DNA of 64,000 nucleotides from contig NC_134101.1 of NCBI RefSeq assembly GCF_000715075.1, positions 29,070,822-29,134,821 on the forward strand, in the 5' to 3' direction. Every line of letters begins with the position of its first letter. Position 1 is the stretch's first letter. Below, one piece after another: positions 10,801-22,400 of this stretch. The translations under genes were made by a program, and so were the position numbers. This DNA is from Nicotiana tabacum (Eukaryota > Streptophyta > Magnoliopsida > Solanales > Solanaceae). The notes under the pieces were generated by a model, which searched no databases, was not told the DNA's origin, and saw only the letters and a program-made list of their open reading frames with translations.

Positions 10801-12029
10801 TAGATCAAACTTTCAATGAGGAAATTGCAGAACATATAAGGCTAAATGTGCACTATGAAGGCAGTGAGGGATATTGGGATAAGCCATACTGGATGCCAAC
10901 TCCTTCAGGCAAGTTCAGTGTTAGCAGTGCTTGGCAAATATTAAGGCATAAGGGAGATCCTAATAAGGAATTCAAGTTAATATGGATTAAAGGTTTGCCA
11001 TTCAAGATATCCTTCTTCTTGTGGAGATTGTGGAGGCAGAAAATAGCCACCGATGACATGTGGAGGAGGCAAGGGCAAATGGTGAAGTCTAGGTGTTGGT
11101 GTTGTTAGCAGCCCCAAGAGGGATCCATTGAGCATATATTTGTCACAAGTCCTACTGCCTCTAAGGTATGGAACTTGTTCATGGGGGCTGCTGGAATTTC
11201 TGTGCAATTGATTCAATTGAAGCAGATTATAAGGTGGTATGCTCAGTGTTGTCCGAAATTAAAGCCATTATTTCAAGCAGTACCGGCTATCATCACTTGG
11301 GAGCTGTGGAAGAGAAGAAATGCAGGTAAACATGGTGGTTCAATGTCCACAAATAGGGTGATTCATGAGATAAATAGGACAATGCATCAACTGGCAAGGC
11401 TGAGGTATGCTTGGATCCCTAATATTCCATTGTTATGGCCAGACATGATTCAATACTTTGAAGGATATAAACCTATATTGATCACTACAAGAGTAACATA
11501 GCAGCTTCCTTGTCATGGTTGGTACAAATGTAATATTGATGGAGCTTCAAAGGGCAATTCTGGACCTAGCTCCCCAGGCTTTTGTGTGAGGGATGATGAA
11601 GGTGATGTGGTATATGCTAGGGCAGTAGACGTGGGAGTGACAACTAATGTGGTGGCTGAAGCTAAGGCTATTCTTCAAGAGTTGGAACATTATGTGGAGC
11701 ATGATTTTCACCCTCCCATAATGGAGACTGATTCATTGGTGATGAAGAAGGCGATAGAAGGGGAATGGGATCCTCCTTGGGTAATTGCACAGGATGTGAA
11801 GAAAATTATAGAGATAAAGGAAAACTTCAATGTGATCTTTCAACATGTGTTCAGAGAAGGCAACTCAGTGGCGGATTTTATAGCTAACATTGTGTTCTCT
11901 TTTGCAGGTACATCTAAGTTTCATTCATTCTCTGAACTGCCTAGTGCAGGGAGGAGGTTGATCAATCTAGACAAATCTCAATCACCTAACCTTAGGATTA
12001 GGATAGCAAAGAGAAGAACCCCAGACTGA
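7870..12029 (+). pseudogene. L1 ORF2: endonuclease, reverse transcriptase, RNase H; broken
   Basis: Starts ATGATGATC at 7870, overlapping the ORF1 stop. The apurinic-type endonuclease (about 7870-8600) shows WNIRS, GGDFN, LDRIFVN and SDHAPL, but the usual catalytic Glu position reads ALMGPFQ. The RT (about 9240-10000) shows LRPISL, GFVKGRS, KLDMAKAYDRVSW, GDPLSP and the YADD active site (9924-9935), all intact. A Cys/His zf-RVT region lies about 10950-11170. The RNase H (about 11510-11880) keeps D (IDGASKGN), E (AEAKA), D (METDS) and D (VADF). Lesions: TAG at 7918, TAG at 8608, a single-base deletion near 9160-9180, and TAGs at 11106 and 11499. The two RT-half frames otherwise run openly. The product would nick the target, prime on it and copy the element RNA. 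Confidence 0.93.
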
Positions 12030-12260
12030 TGGCTTCACAAGATTGGACTCTGCACAAACTGATATGTCCAAATGCTAAGGAAAATGTTGAACCCATCATA
12101 TGGTATTTTTGGAGATTGTTGAATCATTTCTCAGTGGTATTAGCATGCTTTCAAGCTCAATCTGAGGATGGTTTAGCAATGTTTTGAATGATGTCTACAT
12201 TAAAGGTTCTAGTAGGGATGGATCTGAGCTTACAAGATCACAAAAAGGCACATTCTCAAA

Positions 12261-12597
12261 GGCTGGCCTTTGCCTTGCAAAGTCTGCTTAAAGCTAGATC
12301 ATTCCTGGCTTTTGCCTTGTAAAGCCAGCCTAAAGCCAGCTCATGCCTGGCTTTTGCCTTGTAAAGCCTAGCTAAAGCCAGCTCATGCCTGACTTTTGCC
12401 TTGTAAAGCCTGCCTAAAGCCAGCTCATGCCTGGCCTTTGGCCTGCAAAGCCTGCCTAAAGCCAGCTCAAGCCTGGCTTTTGCCTTGCAAAGCCTGCCTA
12501 AAGCCAGCGCATGCTTGGCCTTTGCCTTGTAAAGCCTGCCTAAATCCAGCTCAAGCCTGGCTTTTGCCTTGCAAAGCTTGCCTAAAGCCAGGCTCAT
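12261..12597 (+). repeat. 42-bp tandem repeats in the L1 3' UTR
   Basis: Eight direct copies of about 42 bp, consensus parts TGGCTTTTGCCTTGTAAAGC and CTGCCTAAAGCCAGCTCAT. The array lies after the ORF2 stop and before the poly-A tail. Frames on both strands stay open through it because 42 is divisible by three; these are not believed to be genes. The unit shares GCCTAAAGCCAG and CTCA with the 42-bp unit in ORF1. Confidence 0.9.
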
Positions 12598-13010
12598 CTT
12601 CTACATATTAATCTTGATGAGTGAGCACATGATTAATACTTGAACAAAATCAGTCCATTGCATATGGAGATCATATAGTAGCGACACTTGGAGGACGATG
12701 CGGACTTTAACTCTACGGTGGAGATGTTTGGAATTCATTTTAGCCTATGGATAATATACCCTGGTGCCTGGTGAGAGCTTGATAGGTGCTGCTTGGTATT
12801 TGCCAATGACAATTGGATTCACATACACTAATAGGAGAAGGAAGCATTCAACTTATCATGTTGTAATAGTTAGTTTATTAGATTTTAGCTTTTATATCTT
12901 TTTTAATAGCTAATAGCTTCATGCAACTTTTATTTTGGTTTGGACATCTTGTAAGCATTGGACCCATTTTGGGATTTTATTTATATATTAGCCATTAGGC
13001 CAAAAAAAAA

Positions 13011-13022
13011 AAGACCGAAAAT
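13011..13022 (+). repeat. Right target-site duplication of the L1 element
   Basis: AAGACCGAAAAT directly after the A-run, identical to 5564-5575. Confidence 0.85.
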
Positions 13023-14460
13023 ATCGCAACAATCATAGTATTTGATTTCAAATAATTTGAGTGTACAATCTCTACGATTCCTCTTATTTTACTTTTTCAA
13101 TATAAATTTAAGGGCTTTCGAGCTTGATCTTGAATTTGAATTTGTTGCCACGAACGATGATCTTGAATTCAACTAGCATAAACTTTGATTTGAACCCGTA
13201 CTCCTTGAATCTTGATTTGTTCTTCGTTCTTGAGCTTGAACTTGATTTCTTAAACTTGAACTTGGTTGCTTGAAACTTGTTGAGAAATTTACGGTGTTTG
13301 ATCCACGAGCTATCTCTTGCTTCTTATTATAACTTCTGATGTCTTTTCTAAGTTATGAAGACCCATATTTAAAGTTGTGGGAGAAAAGAGTTGTGATGAG
13401 AATAAACACTTTCTGACCAATCAGACTGAAGAGTGGCAAGACCGTATTTGATTGGCTAGAACATGTCACTTGCACATGTGGCGCGATTTCATTAGCCTTT
13501 TAATTTGACTTGGCATGCCTTGTCATTTTGACACATGGCATGATCCCATTGGCTCTTCTGTTTGACTTGGCGTGCCACGTTATTTGACACGTGGCACCAA
13601 AATGGGACTCTAGGAAGATGACATCTTGAGCCTAATGAAGTGGGTTCATCACTTTAGCCCAATTAAATGGGCTGACCCAATGTATTAAGACTTATTTATT
13701 TAATCCATATATATTGGACTTATATAACTAATTCAATTATATTAGCCCATAATATTTATTTGACTAATATACTTTGAATTTAAAATATAGTCCAAGTTAT
13801 TTTATTAGATTTAAAAGTCAATAAATTTTGCATGCCTATAAATGCCCCTACTTCAAAATTTGTCTGAGGTGTAAACTTAATAAACCTCAAGACGAGGCTT
13901 GAAGTATTGGTAAATTAGCATCGGATCAAATTACCTCGAAACAGGTATTTCCATGGTTCATTTGTATTGCATAAATTTTGTCAGCTGCTTAAAACAATTT
14001 GACTCTGACACTTTAATGTCAGTCCATTCCTTAGATAGGAATGAAAGTTAAGCCACGTTGATTTGGTACATCTTGGTACCTGAATTGTTACTCGGAAATT
14101 CCACCTTTTCATAACTTAGAAAATAATCCTTTCAATTGTAATGTCCACCAAATTAACACGTTGCATCTTCAGCGCCTCCACGTGGTAACTTTAAGTACAA
14201 TTTGTTTTCCTATCAAAGTGCTTTCATGTTTATTAAAATTTATTGTCACGCTACTTGTTAAAGAGACAACCATGCAAAAGTGATTCCTTGTGGCAAACGA
14301 ATTATTGGCGCAACCAAATTCATTTCGGGGACGGTTACATAGATCCCACATCCAGACAAATATATTGGACATCCGCCATTGCTAGCTATATATAGTACTC
14401 TTTTCTTCGATTCTACACATTAAGATGCATCGACCGCAAGCTTATTCGAGTCCGCATTTG
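13023..14460 (-). mobile_element. LTR-like sequence, probably a minus-strand Tat-type 3' LTR
   Basis: No coding region. Read on the minus strand it looks like an LTR: a promoter-like region with repeated CACGTGGCA/ACGTGGC-type motifs (around 13520-13600), then a stretch rich in CAAGTTCAAG-type words near 13100-13280. The L1 inserted into its low-coordinate part, so the LTR probably continues to about 5500 on the left side of the LINE. Classification as Tat rests on the neighbouring minus-strand 3' UTR style arrays (14.6-17.0 kb) and a polypurine-like tract; exact LTR ends were not found. Confidence 0.4.
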
Positions 14461-14467
14461 ACAGGTA

Positions 14468-14535
14468 AATTATTTTTTCTGTGTTTTTATCTTCTTTTTC
14501 CTCCTTTTCTTTTCCTCTTTCTCTTCTCTAGGCAA
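14468..14535 (-). other. Polypurine-tract-like run
   Basis: Strongly pyrimidine-rich on the plus strand (e.g. TTCTTTTTCCTCCTTTTC), hence purine-rich on the minus strand. It lies between the tandem arrays and the LTR-like region, where a minus-strand LTR element would keep its plus-strand primer site. Confidence 0.35.
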
Positions 14536-14671
14536 ACCAAACATGGATAAATTATTGTCCAAAGAGATGACTCATGCATGAAGAAGGTGATCTTAGGGCA
14601 TGTGGAACGGATATTCATTCCCGTCCAAAAATTGAAGGGATAATCTTAAGGTGTGAAGGTTCATACGGCAT

Positions 14672-14890
14672 ATAGAAGGACAAATTCATGGCAACATATA
14701 GAAGGACAGATTCTCAACATCATGTAGAAGGATCAGCCCGCAATAGCATATACAAGGAAAAATCAATGACAACCCATAGAAGGACAAATCCTCAACAACA
14801 TATAGAAGGATCCGCCCGCAATAGCCTATACAAGGACAAATTCATGGCAACCTATAGAAGTCAAATCATCAACAACATATAGAAGGATCA
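14672..14890. repeat. ~78-bp tandem repeat
   Basis: Two to three direct copies containing AAGGACAAATTCATGGCAAC, ATAGAAGGACA, CAACATATAGAAGGATC and CCCGCAATAGC. It is the first of a chain of unrelated arrays up to 17.02 kb. Confidence 0.75.
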
Positions 14891-14904
14891 AATCCACGAT
14901 GATA

Positions 14905-15325
14905 CCAGCTTAAGGTGCAAAGGGACTTAAATGTCCACCTTAATACTGGAAAACTATAGTTTTTTTAAGGACAAACTCACGAAGAGGCCAACTTAAGATG
15001 CAAATAGACTAACATGTCCACCTTAAGATTGGAAAATTATAGTTCCTTTTAAGTACATGGTGGATTGAAAAATTATAGTTCCTTTTAAGGACAAACTCGT
15101 GAAAATGCCAACTTAAGGTGCAAAGGGACTTAAACGTTCACCTTAAGATTGAAAAATTATAGTTCCTTTTAAGGACAAATCCACAAAAAGGCCGACTCAA
15201 GGTGCAAAGGAACTTCAACGCCCACCTTAATATTGCGAAAGTATAGTTCATTTTAAGGACAAACCCGTGAAGAGGCCAACTTAAGGTGCAAAGGGACTTA
15301 AACGTCCACCTTAAGATTGGAAATT
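14905..15325. repeat. ~95-bp tandem repeat
   Basis: Four to five direct copies containing AAGGTGCAAAGGGACTTAAA, GTCCACCTTAAGATTGG, AATTATAGTTCCTTTTAAGG and ACAAACTCGTGAAGAGGCC. One unit near 15050 is shortened. Different in sequence from the arrays on either side. Confidence 0.8.
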
Positions 15326-15329
15326 AGAA

Positions 15330-15900
15330 AGCTTCAACTCTAAGACTAGGTGGTCTTGACGACATCGACTTGAATACTTCGCAAACTTTAAAAACTTGGC
15401 GGACTTTGCAGACTTCAACTTGAAGACCGACAAGCTTGAAGATTTGATGGACTTGAAGATTCGGCGGACTTTGACACCTCAACCTGAAGAGCGGTGGACT
15501 TTTAAATTTCAACTTGAAAAATTAGCAAACTTGGAGACTTGGAGGGCTTAAAATAATTCAACTTGAGGACCGGTGAATTTGAGGACTTCAACTTAAAGGC
15601 CGATGGACTTTAAGACTTGGAGGATTTGAATATTTCAACTTAAAGATTGGCGGACCTGAAAACTTCAACTTGAAGGGAGGTAAACCTGAAAACTTCACCT
15701 TGAAGAACTGGGGGATATGAATATTTTAACTAGAAGACCGGTCAGTCGGCCTGAAGACTTGGAGGACTCGTAGACTTCAACTTGGAGGCTTGGCGGATTT
15801 GAAGATTTCAACTTGAAGACTTGGAGGAATTAAACACTTCAACTTGAAGACCAAAAACTTGAAGGTTTGGCGAATTCGAAGGCATAGCGAATCTCCGGAC
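15330..15900. repeat. Degenerate repeats of the CTTCAACTTGAAGAC family
   Basis: About a dozen diverged units of 40-55 bases built from ACTTCAACTTGAAGACC and TTGGCGGACTTGAAGA. CTTCAACTTGAAG is itself nearly palindromic, so each unit could fold. Period is irregular. Confidence 0.7.
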
Positions 15901-16619
15901 TTCAATGAAAATACTTAGCAACCTCCTAAAAGACTATAATCATCTCATTAAAGACACCAATTTACCATGGAAGCTTGCCTCCTTTAAATCATATGGGATC
16001 CAAAGTTCAACAGAAGAATAGTGTTTCAGCTTGATTTTCAAGTGTTGATTGAATAGATTAAATTCCATCATACTTCATTCGGGCAACGATTGAACTTTTA
16101 AACATCAACTTGAAAAAATTAGCAGATTTGAAAAAATTCAATCTGAAGATTTGGTCTTCTACTAAAAGCCTACATCATCCATCAGAGATGCCAATTTGCT
16201 ATGGAGGCTTGCCCCCATTGAACCATCAATCTTTGATAAGGCACAAAGTTCAATGAAAGAATACATGTAAGAGTAATTTTTTTAAGTTCCAATCAAGTGG
16301 ATTATACTCCATCGTGTTTTATTCGATCAACGATTGGGGTGATATGTGTCTTTTGAACTCATGCAACTGAACTTAGAATGAAACTCTAAGCTGCCTACGT
16401 ACCTCGATGAAGAGGATTAAGTCATACCGTAGTTTAGAATTGGTGATTTTTTTTAGTGTCCTAACTTTTGCCTAGGCTACCTCTTTCGAGATTTTCAACC
16501 TAGCGGACATTTATTTTTTTTGGTCTGTACATATTTTATACTCTTGCGGGCCAAGAGTAATATGTAGTTTATACTTTCGCGTGAAGAAGCGTAGTGACTT
16601 GTAATTTAAGCTCGTGTTT
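15901..16619 (-). other. Non-coding spacer with Tat-type 3' UTR signature
   Basis: No gene. Around 16390-16440 lies GCTGCCTACGTACCTC followed by GATGAAGAGGATTAAGTCA. Similar GCTGCCTACGTA segments occur next to the integrase end of the Ogre element in this window (near 33311). This supports a Tat/Ogre-type 3' untranslated region. Confidence 0.4.
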
Positions 16620-17020
16620 TGATGAGCTTTGCAACTTGAACACTTCTCTCGAATTTGAAGAGCTTTACAACTTGAAGACTTTGCCAAATTTGAAGAGCTT
16701 TATGCATTGAAGTTTGGCTCGAATTTGAAAAACCTTTGCAACTTGAACTATTTGCTCATATTTTAAGAGCTTTGCGACTTGAACACTTTCTCGAATTTGA
16801 AGAGCTTTACATCTTAAAGTTTGGCTTGAATTTAAAAAGCTTTTCAACTTGAACTCTTTGCTCGACTTTGAAGAGCTTTCGACTTGAGTCTTTGCTCGAA
16901 TTTGAAGAACTTTACAACTTGAACACTTTGCTCAAATTTGAATAGCTTTCCACTGGAACACTTTGCCCATATTTGAAGAGCTTTACAACTTGAAGACATT
17001 ACTCGAATTTGAAGAGTTTT
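16620..17020. repeat. ~36-bp tandem repeat
   Basis: About eleven diverged copies of a 36-base unit containing CTCGAATTTGAAGAGCTTTA and CAACTTGAACACTTTG. Short open frames across it are repeat artefacts. Confidence 0.8.
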
Positions 17021-17145
17021 ATGCCTTAAAAATTTAGTTTAAAATTGGGAAATTTCGTGACATACAATATATACTCATGTAATAAGAAGCCTTATAACAT
17101 GCAACTTAGGTTCATGCATTGAGGAGAATTATAACTTGCAGTTTA

Positions 17146-18476
17146 TGTAACGACCCGACCGATTATTTTACTTTCTAGAACCATGTTTCCCTAAATTAGA
17201 CTTCCTGTACGTGCTTCTACTATTTTATAACTTGCGGGGATGGTCAGGTCGTGATTTGAAAGGGTTTGGGTTGAAATCGGAACACTTGGTTCCTTATGTT
17301 GGCCTTAAAAGGCTAAGTTTGACTTCGATCAACATTTTGAGAAAACGACCTCAGAATCGATATTTGACGGTTCCAATAGGTTCGTATGATGATTTTGGAC
17401 TTGGGCGCATATTCGCATCGGGTTTTGGATGATCCGGGCTTGACGCCTAATAGTGAAAGTTGGCTCTTTGAAGACTTTAGAAATTCTTTAAATTTGGTTT
17501 GGAGCGGGTTTTGGTGTTATCGAGGTTCAAACGGAATTATGAGACTAGGAATAGCTTAGTAATGTCATTTAAGACTTGCACGCAAAATTTGGTGTCAATC
17601 CGAATAGTCTAAGTACGTTTCAGCGCATTTTGAGCGAATAGAAGAACTTGAAGTTCACAAGTTTGATTCAATTGGTTTTGGGGTGTGATTCTTAGTTTTA
17701 ATGTTATTTCTAGCATTCTGAGAGTTCGAGCGAGTCCGTTTTATGATTCCAAACTTGTTGGTATATTCGGGCGAGTCCCCGGGAGCCCCGAGGGCCCCGA
17801 GTGTCGATCGGACGAGGCTCGGACCAAGTTGGGAGCATGGAGCCATAACTGAAGCTCCCAGATTTTTCATAATCGCGCCTACGCTTGGCCAGCCGCAGGT
17901 GCGGGCTCACAGGTGCGAGCCACGAGCCACAGAAGCGAGAGATCAAGGGTAGCCCAGGAACCGCAGATGTGGAAGATTGGGCGCACATGCGCGACCGCAG
18001 GTGCGACTAGGCCCGTAGAAACGGCCCCTTCTATCCGCAGATGCGAAGGCTGGCTAGGTGAGGGAAAAGCGCACATGCGAGGCATTTTCCGCAGGTACGA
18101 GACCACAGATGCGACCAAGGCACCATAAGTGCGAAAGTAGCTGGGCAGTGAGGGTTCATTTAATACGGACTTAGGCCATTTTTATCATATTTTCTCTCAC
18201 TCTTGGGCGATTTGAGAGCTTTGGAGGAGGGAATTTCGACCTAGCTTTGTGAGGTAAGTAATTTCTACCTAATGTGAGTTTAATACATAGCTTATTGGTA
18301 GATTTTAATATGAAAATTTATAAAAATTATTAGTTTAGATGAAAAACCTAGGTTTTGATTAAAATGAGATTTTATCACGAAAATGATTATAGAACTTAGT
18401 GAAAATCATATATTTATATTCCTAAGGTTATGGGTAACAAGTTTCTTCAAATATTTCCGGAATCCGAGCACGTGGG
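17146..18476 (+). mobile_element. Tekay 1: left part of an LTR, interrupted by CACTA DNA
   Basis: Begins TGTAACGACCCGACCG, matching the LTR starts at 1041 and 19469. It contains long non-coding LTR text, including a GC-rich dyad cluster (about 17890-18120) with repeated CCGCAGGTGCGA-like words. No LTR end (GTGACA) is reached, because at 18477 the sequence switches abruptly to CACTACTACAAAAAA. The rest of this LTR must lie beyond the right edge of the window. Confidence 0.7.
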
Positions 18477-18963
18477 CACTACTACAAAAAAGGCCTTTGG
18501 TGACAATTATTTAGCGACAATAAGGCAATTGGTGCTAATAGATTTGTTAAGCTGAAATATTAGTGGCATGTGACCATTAGCCCGTAAAAGATATGCTTTT
18601 ACCAACAATAACAATTAATTGTCACTAAAAAACACTAATTAAAATAGATTTTTATTATTCTAACTTTCCCTCCGTACCCAAAAAATAGAAAAAAACTTTC
18701 CCTCCATTTTTTTTTGTCATTAATGAACCATTCCCTCCAAAGTAAGAAAACCTATCCCCGTCATCGAACATGAAACGGAAGACGGCTGGAAACTAAATGA
18801 AGCAGACACAATATAACAACAGGCAAGCCTCCTTTCCTTTCCTTATTATTATGTTCTTAGGTGCTACGATGTTAAAATTGATTTGATGTTAAAAACCGTA
18901 CAAAATCAAATATTCAAACAGTTTATTAACTTTTGAGCTGATAGAATTTATGGTATTTTCCAG

Positions 18964-19249
18964 GGAAGTGGTAGTGGAGACCAGTTTCCACGGGCTACTG
19001 CAAAACTAAACTCTAATTGGGTAAACCAATTTGGGATTTTGTATCAATTTTTTTTTGCCTTTAGCTTTAATTGGTGGAGTAGCATTAGGGCTTGTTAATC
19101 CTAGACTTGATTGTTTTGCTGATAGATATTATCTGTCCAAGTTTAGAACCTTTGGGGTATTTATAATCTCAGAGCTCACATTGCGTAGTGAAGAAGTTGG
19201 TGCTGCTGTTGAAGCTTGGCCTGTTGGTATTTTTAGTCTTGTTATTTTG
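18964..19249 (+). pseudogene. Captured fragment of a BASS4-like plastid sodium/metabolite symporter gene
   Basis: One exon bounded by an acceptor (TTTTCCAG before 18964) and a donor (GTAATT at 19250). The 3' half translates to FLPLALIGGVALGLVNPRLD, then CFADRYYLSKFRTFGVFIIS, then ELTLRSEEVGAAVEAWPVGIF. This is recognisably the N-terminal transmembrane part of plant BASS4-type proteins, members of the bile acid:sodium symporter family in the chloroplast envelope. The 5' half (GSGSGDQFPRATAKLNSNWV) is one frame off, so an indel lies near 19020-19030. Only this exon is recognisable; the first exons and the rest of the transporter are absent. With the CACTA terminus 0.5 kb to the left it reads as transduplicated genomic DNA, not a retrocopy. 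Confidence 0.8.
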
Positions 19250-19463
19250 GTAATTGGATTTCTTGAATTTTCTACAGAATTTGTGCAATTGAGATGATTG
19301 AGAACCTTTCTTATCTATCCCCTTTTGTAGTTTTTCTTTGTTCTCTTTTTCGATTTGCATAGGTTAATTGTGACACTAATGAATAAAAATGAGTTTTTTG
19401 GTATGTTTTTCATGTTCTTAATTTTGGTGATTTAAGGTGAATTCAGTTGTATTAGAGGGGAAG

Positions 19464-19468
19464 ATTAT
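19464..19468 (+). repeat. Left target duplication of Tekay 2
   Basis: ATTAT immediately before the LTR start TGTAACGATG; the same five bases follow the 3' LTR end at 43157-43161. Confidence 0.8.
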
Positions 19469-22400
19469 TGTAACGATGCGACTTGTCGTTTTAAAAATTA
19501 ACGCTCCTTTCAGTGACTTAAGGTCTCAAGCATCTTCGTAATATGTATTATGATCCGCGTGTGTGGTCGAGTTTAATTTTCGGAATATTCGGAATTTAAT
19601 TTGGAAGAACAATTCTCATTTTGAAGCTTAAATGGAAAGAGTTGATTGGGGAGTTGGCTTTTGAGCAAACGACTCCGGAATGGAATTTCGTTGATGTCAA
19701 TAGTTTCGTATGGTGATTTCGGACTTAGGTGTATGTTCGGATTTAAATTTGGAAGTCCGTAGGATAATTCGACGTATTTTGGCGAAAGTTGAAAAATAGA
19801 AGATTTTTGGAAAGTTCGACCGAAGGTTGAATTTTTGATAACGAGGTCTGATTTCGATTCCGGAAATTGGAACAGTACCATTACATCATTTATGACTTGT
19901 GTGCAACATTTAAGGTCAATCGGACTTGATTTGATAGGTTTTGGCATCGATCGTAGAAGTTGGAATTTCCTTAGTTTTAATAGGCTTGAATTGGAGTGTG
20001 ATTCATGTTTTTGATGTCGTTTGTTGTAATTTGAGGGTCCGACTAAGTTCGTATCGTATTATAGGACTTGTTGGTACATTCGTACTAGGTTCCGAGTAGC
20101 TCGAATGAGTTCCGGTGTGAGTTTTGAGCGAGTCTTGGCATTTTGGCGCTCTGACGATGTTACGGGACAACTGAAGTGCGGAGGGCACATTTTAGAGTAC
20201 AGAAGTGCGGCCGCAAACTCCCAAAGTGCTGTAGCAGTAGGAATTGTGCGGACCGAACTTGAAGATGTGCGGACCGTAGTTGAAATTGTGCGGTCCGCAG
20301 AATTCTTCTCGCGGCCGCAGAAAGGTGATTTTGTAAATTCGATGGTCCGATTTCGGAAGGTTATATCTTTTAATCTACAAGGAATATTAGATGATTCAAA
20401 AACTAAAGTTGTAACTCTTTGAATCTATGTTCCAGAAAGGTATACCATTAATTATTTGGACATTTGTAGAGAAAGTTATGGTCAATTTACTGAATCCTGG
20501 TAGTACAAAGCTACTGAAGTGCGGCCGCACAATTTGGAGTGCGAGCGCAGCACCTGGGATGTGCGAGCGCACAAGAAAATATGCGGTCAGCACAATGGGG
20601 ATCAGATTTTGTACTATATGAACGATGGTTTCATCTCATTTTTTATTTTTGGACTTTAGGAGCTCGATTTGTGACGATTTTTCGTGGAATTTTCAAGAAA
20701 ATCATCGGGGTAAGTGATTTTCTCTCGAATTTAGTTAATATACATGAATATATCATTGTTTTCATCATTTAATTAGTATTTTGAGATGGAAATTTGGGAA
20801 AAATTGTAGAAAATTTATAAAACAAAAATTCAAGATTTGGAGGACGATTTGTTGTTGGAATTCGATAAAATTGGTATGGTTGAACTCATATCAGAATGTG
20901 TGTTCGGATTTCGTAAAAATTATGCCGGGTTCCAAGAGGCGGATCCCGCGTCAACTTTTGGTTGACGTTTTAGAATAAAATTTTAAGTCGACGTTTTATT
21001 ATCGAGAATTATTTTCGATGAATTTTAATGAAGTTATACAATTAATTTGGATAGATTTGAGCTGTCCAGAGATCAATTCAAGCAAGAAGGCAATTTTGGA
21101 ATATCGGCATAACTTCAGAAAGGTAAGTATCTTGCCTAACCTTGAGTAGGGACTCACCCCTTAGGCATCGAGTCTTATGTGCCATTTGTGAAATGTGAAA
21201 AGCTTTATACGCGAGGTGACGAGTACGCACTCGGGCTTATATGTACAAATTTTATTGGGTAAAGTCTTAGGCATTATTGTGTAGTAAATTGAATAATTAT
21301 TGGCATTTATTAAATCATCTATTTGTCATGCCTCAATCCTTGTTTGTTGAATTTGTTTTTATATGACAAATTGATATGATTGTTACTAGAATATTTATGT
21401 AAATTCTGTGAGTTTGTTGAGTTGATATTTCCTAGAAATAATTATATTATGGATTTTTTCATCTGCAAATAATTAATGAACTAAGTTTAAACTGAGGCAT
21501 TAATATAATTATCAAAAATTTGGATTAATGAAGGTGTTGCCCTATACTAAGTATTTTCTATCTTTGTTGATTGTTTTTGAGGTTTTATATACGTTGTATG
21601 GAGCCTTGGGTTATTTTTGAAAAATTTATTGATTCTACTATATCATTGGAATTGGTTGTGGTTGTTTGACAAATTGTGATAGAAATTGATTGTGTTGTGT
21701 TGTCGTGATAATATCCCATGTAAATTGTTGTGTAATTTGAGTTATTATTATGAGGATATAAGGGTGACATTTCACTGTTGATATTATACGGGTATAAGGG
21801 TAGAATTTCATCGTGGTTATGTGTGTTAGGATATTGTCTGAGCGAAGTGATAAAGGTGGCTATTACACGGAGTAATAAGGGTGGTTATATGAGCGATAAG
21901 GGTGGCTATAGGAGCGATAAGTGTGGCTATTGATATTGTCAGGGTAGAGGGATAATAGAGGATATTATAGGAGTGATAAGGGTGGCTATAAGAGAGATAA
22001 GGGTGGCCATTGTCAGGGATGATATGTGATGATGTGGAGTTATTGTGTTGGTAATTTTTATGTGGTGATGTGGGGTTATTGCGTTGGTAATTTTTATGTG
22101 ATGTGATTTTTTTTGTGTTTATTTTTATATCTTGTGCAATTTGCTTTGTTGTTGATAAATTGATAATAGTCTGATCTATGTTGAAATTGGGAGCCTGTGG
22201 CTATTGCCAGGCAGATTATGAAATGAAATGTGGGTACGAGGTGCCGTGAGTAAATAATAATAATATTGGCACGTGAACTGTCCGTGCAGTTGTGATATGA
22301 AATGTGGGCACAAGGTGTCGTGAGTAAATGATGATGATATTGGCACGTGAGTTGTCCGTGCGATTGTGATAGAGAAATTGGCACGGGGTGTCGTGGAAAT

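Larger units (their letters stand above)
5576..13010 (+). mobile_element. Full-length L1-type LINE with RNase H domain
   Basis: About 7.4 kb between perfect 12-bp duplications. Order: a short 5' UTR (5576-5628), ORF1 (5629-7873), ORF2 (7870-12029), then a 3' UTR with a 42-bp repeat array and a poly-A tail (about 13002-13010). ORF2 has the plant L1 order endonuclease, RT, zinc-binding zf-RVT region, then an added C-terminal RNase H, an arrangement known for a subset of plant L1 elements. The element copies its RNA into DNA at a nick made by its own endonuclease. Both ORFs are broken by stops and single-base indels, so this copy cannot move by itself, although its ends are complete. Confidence 0.92.

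Noticed and set aside
12256..12611. Open frames on both strands across the L1 3' UTR repeat (14-residue repeats)
   Set aside because: A 42-base unit with no stop stays open in several frames automatically. They follow the ORF2 stop and have no start context, so they are treated as repeat artefacts.
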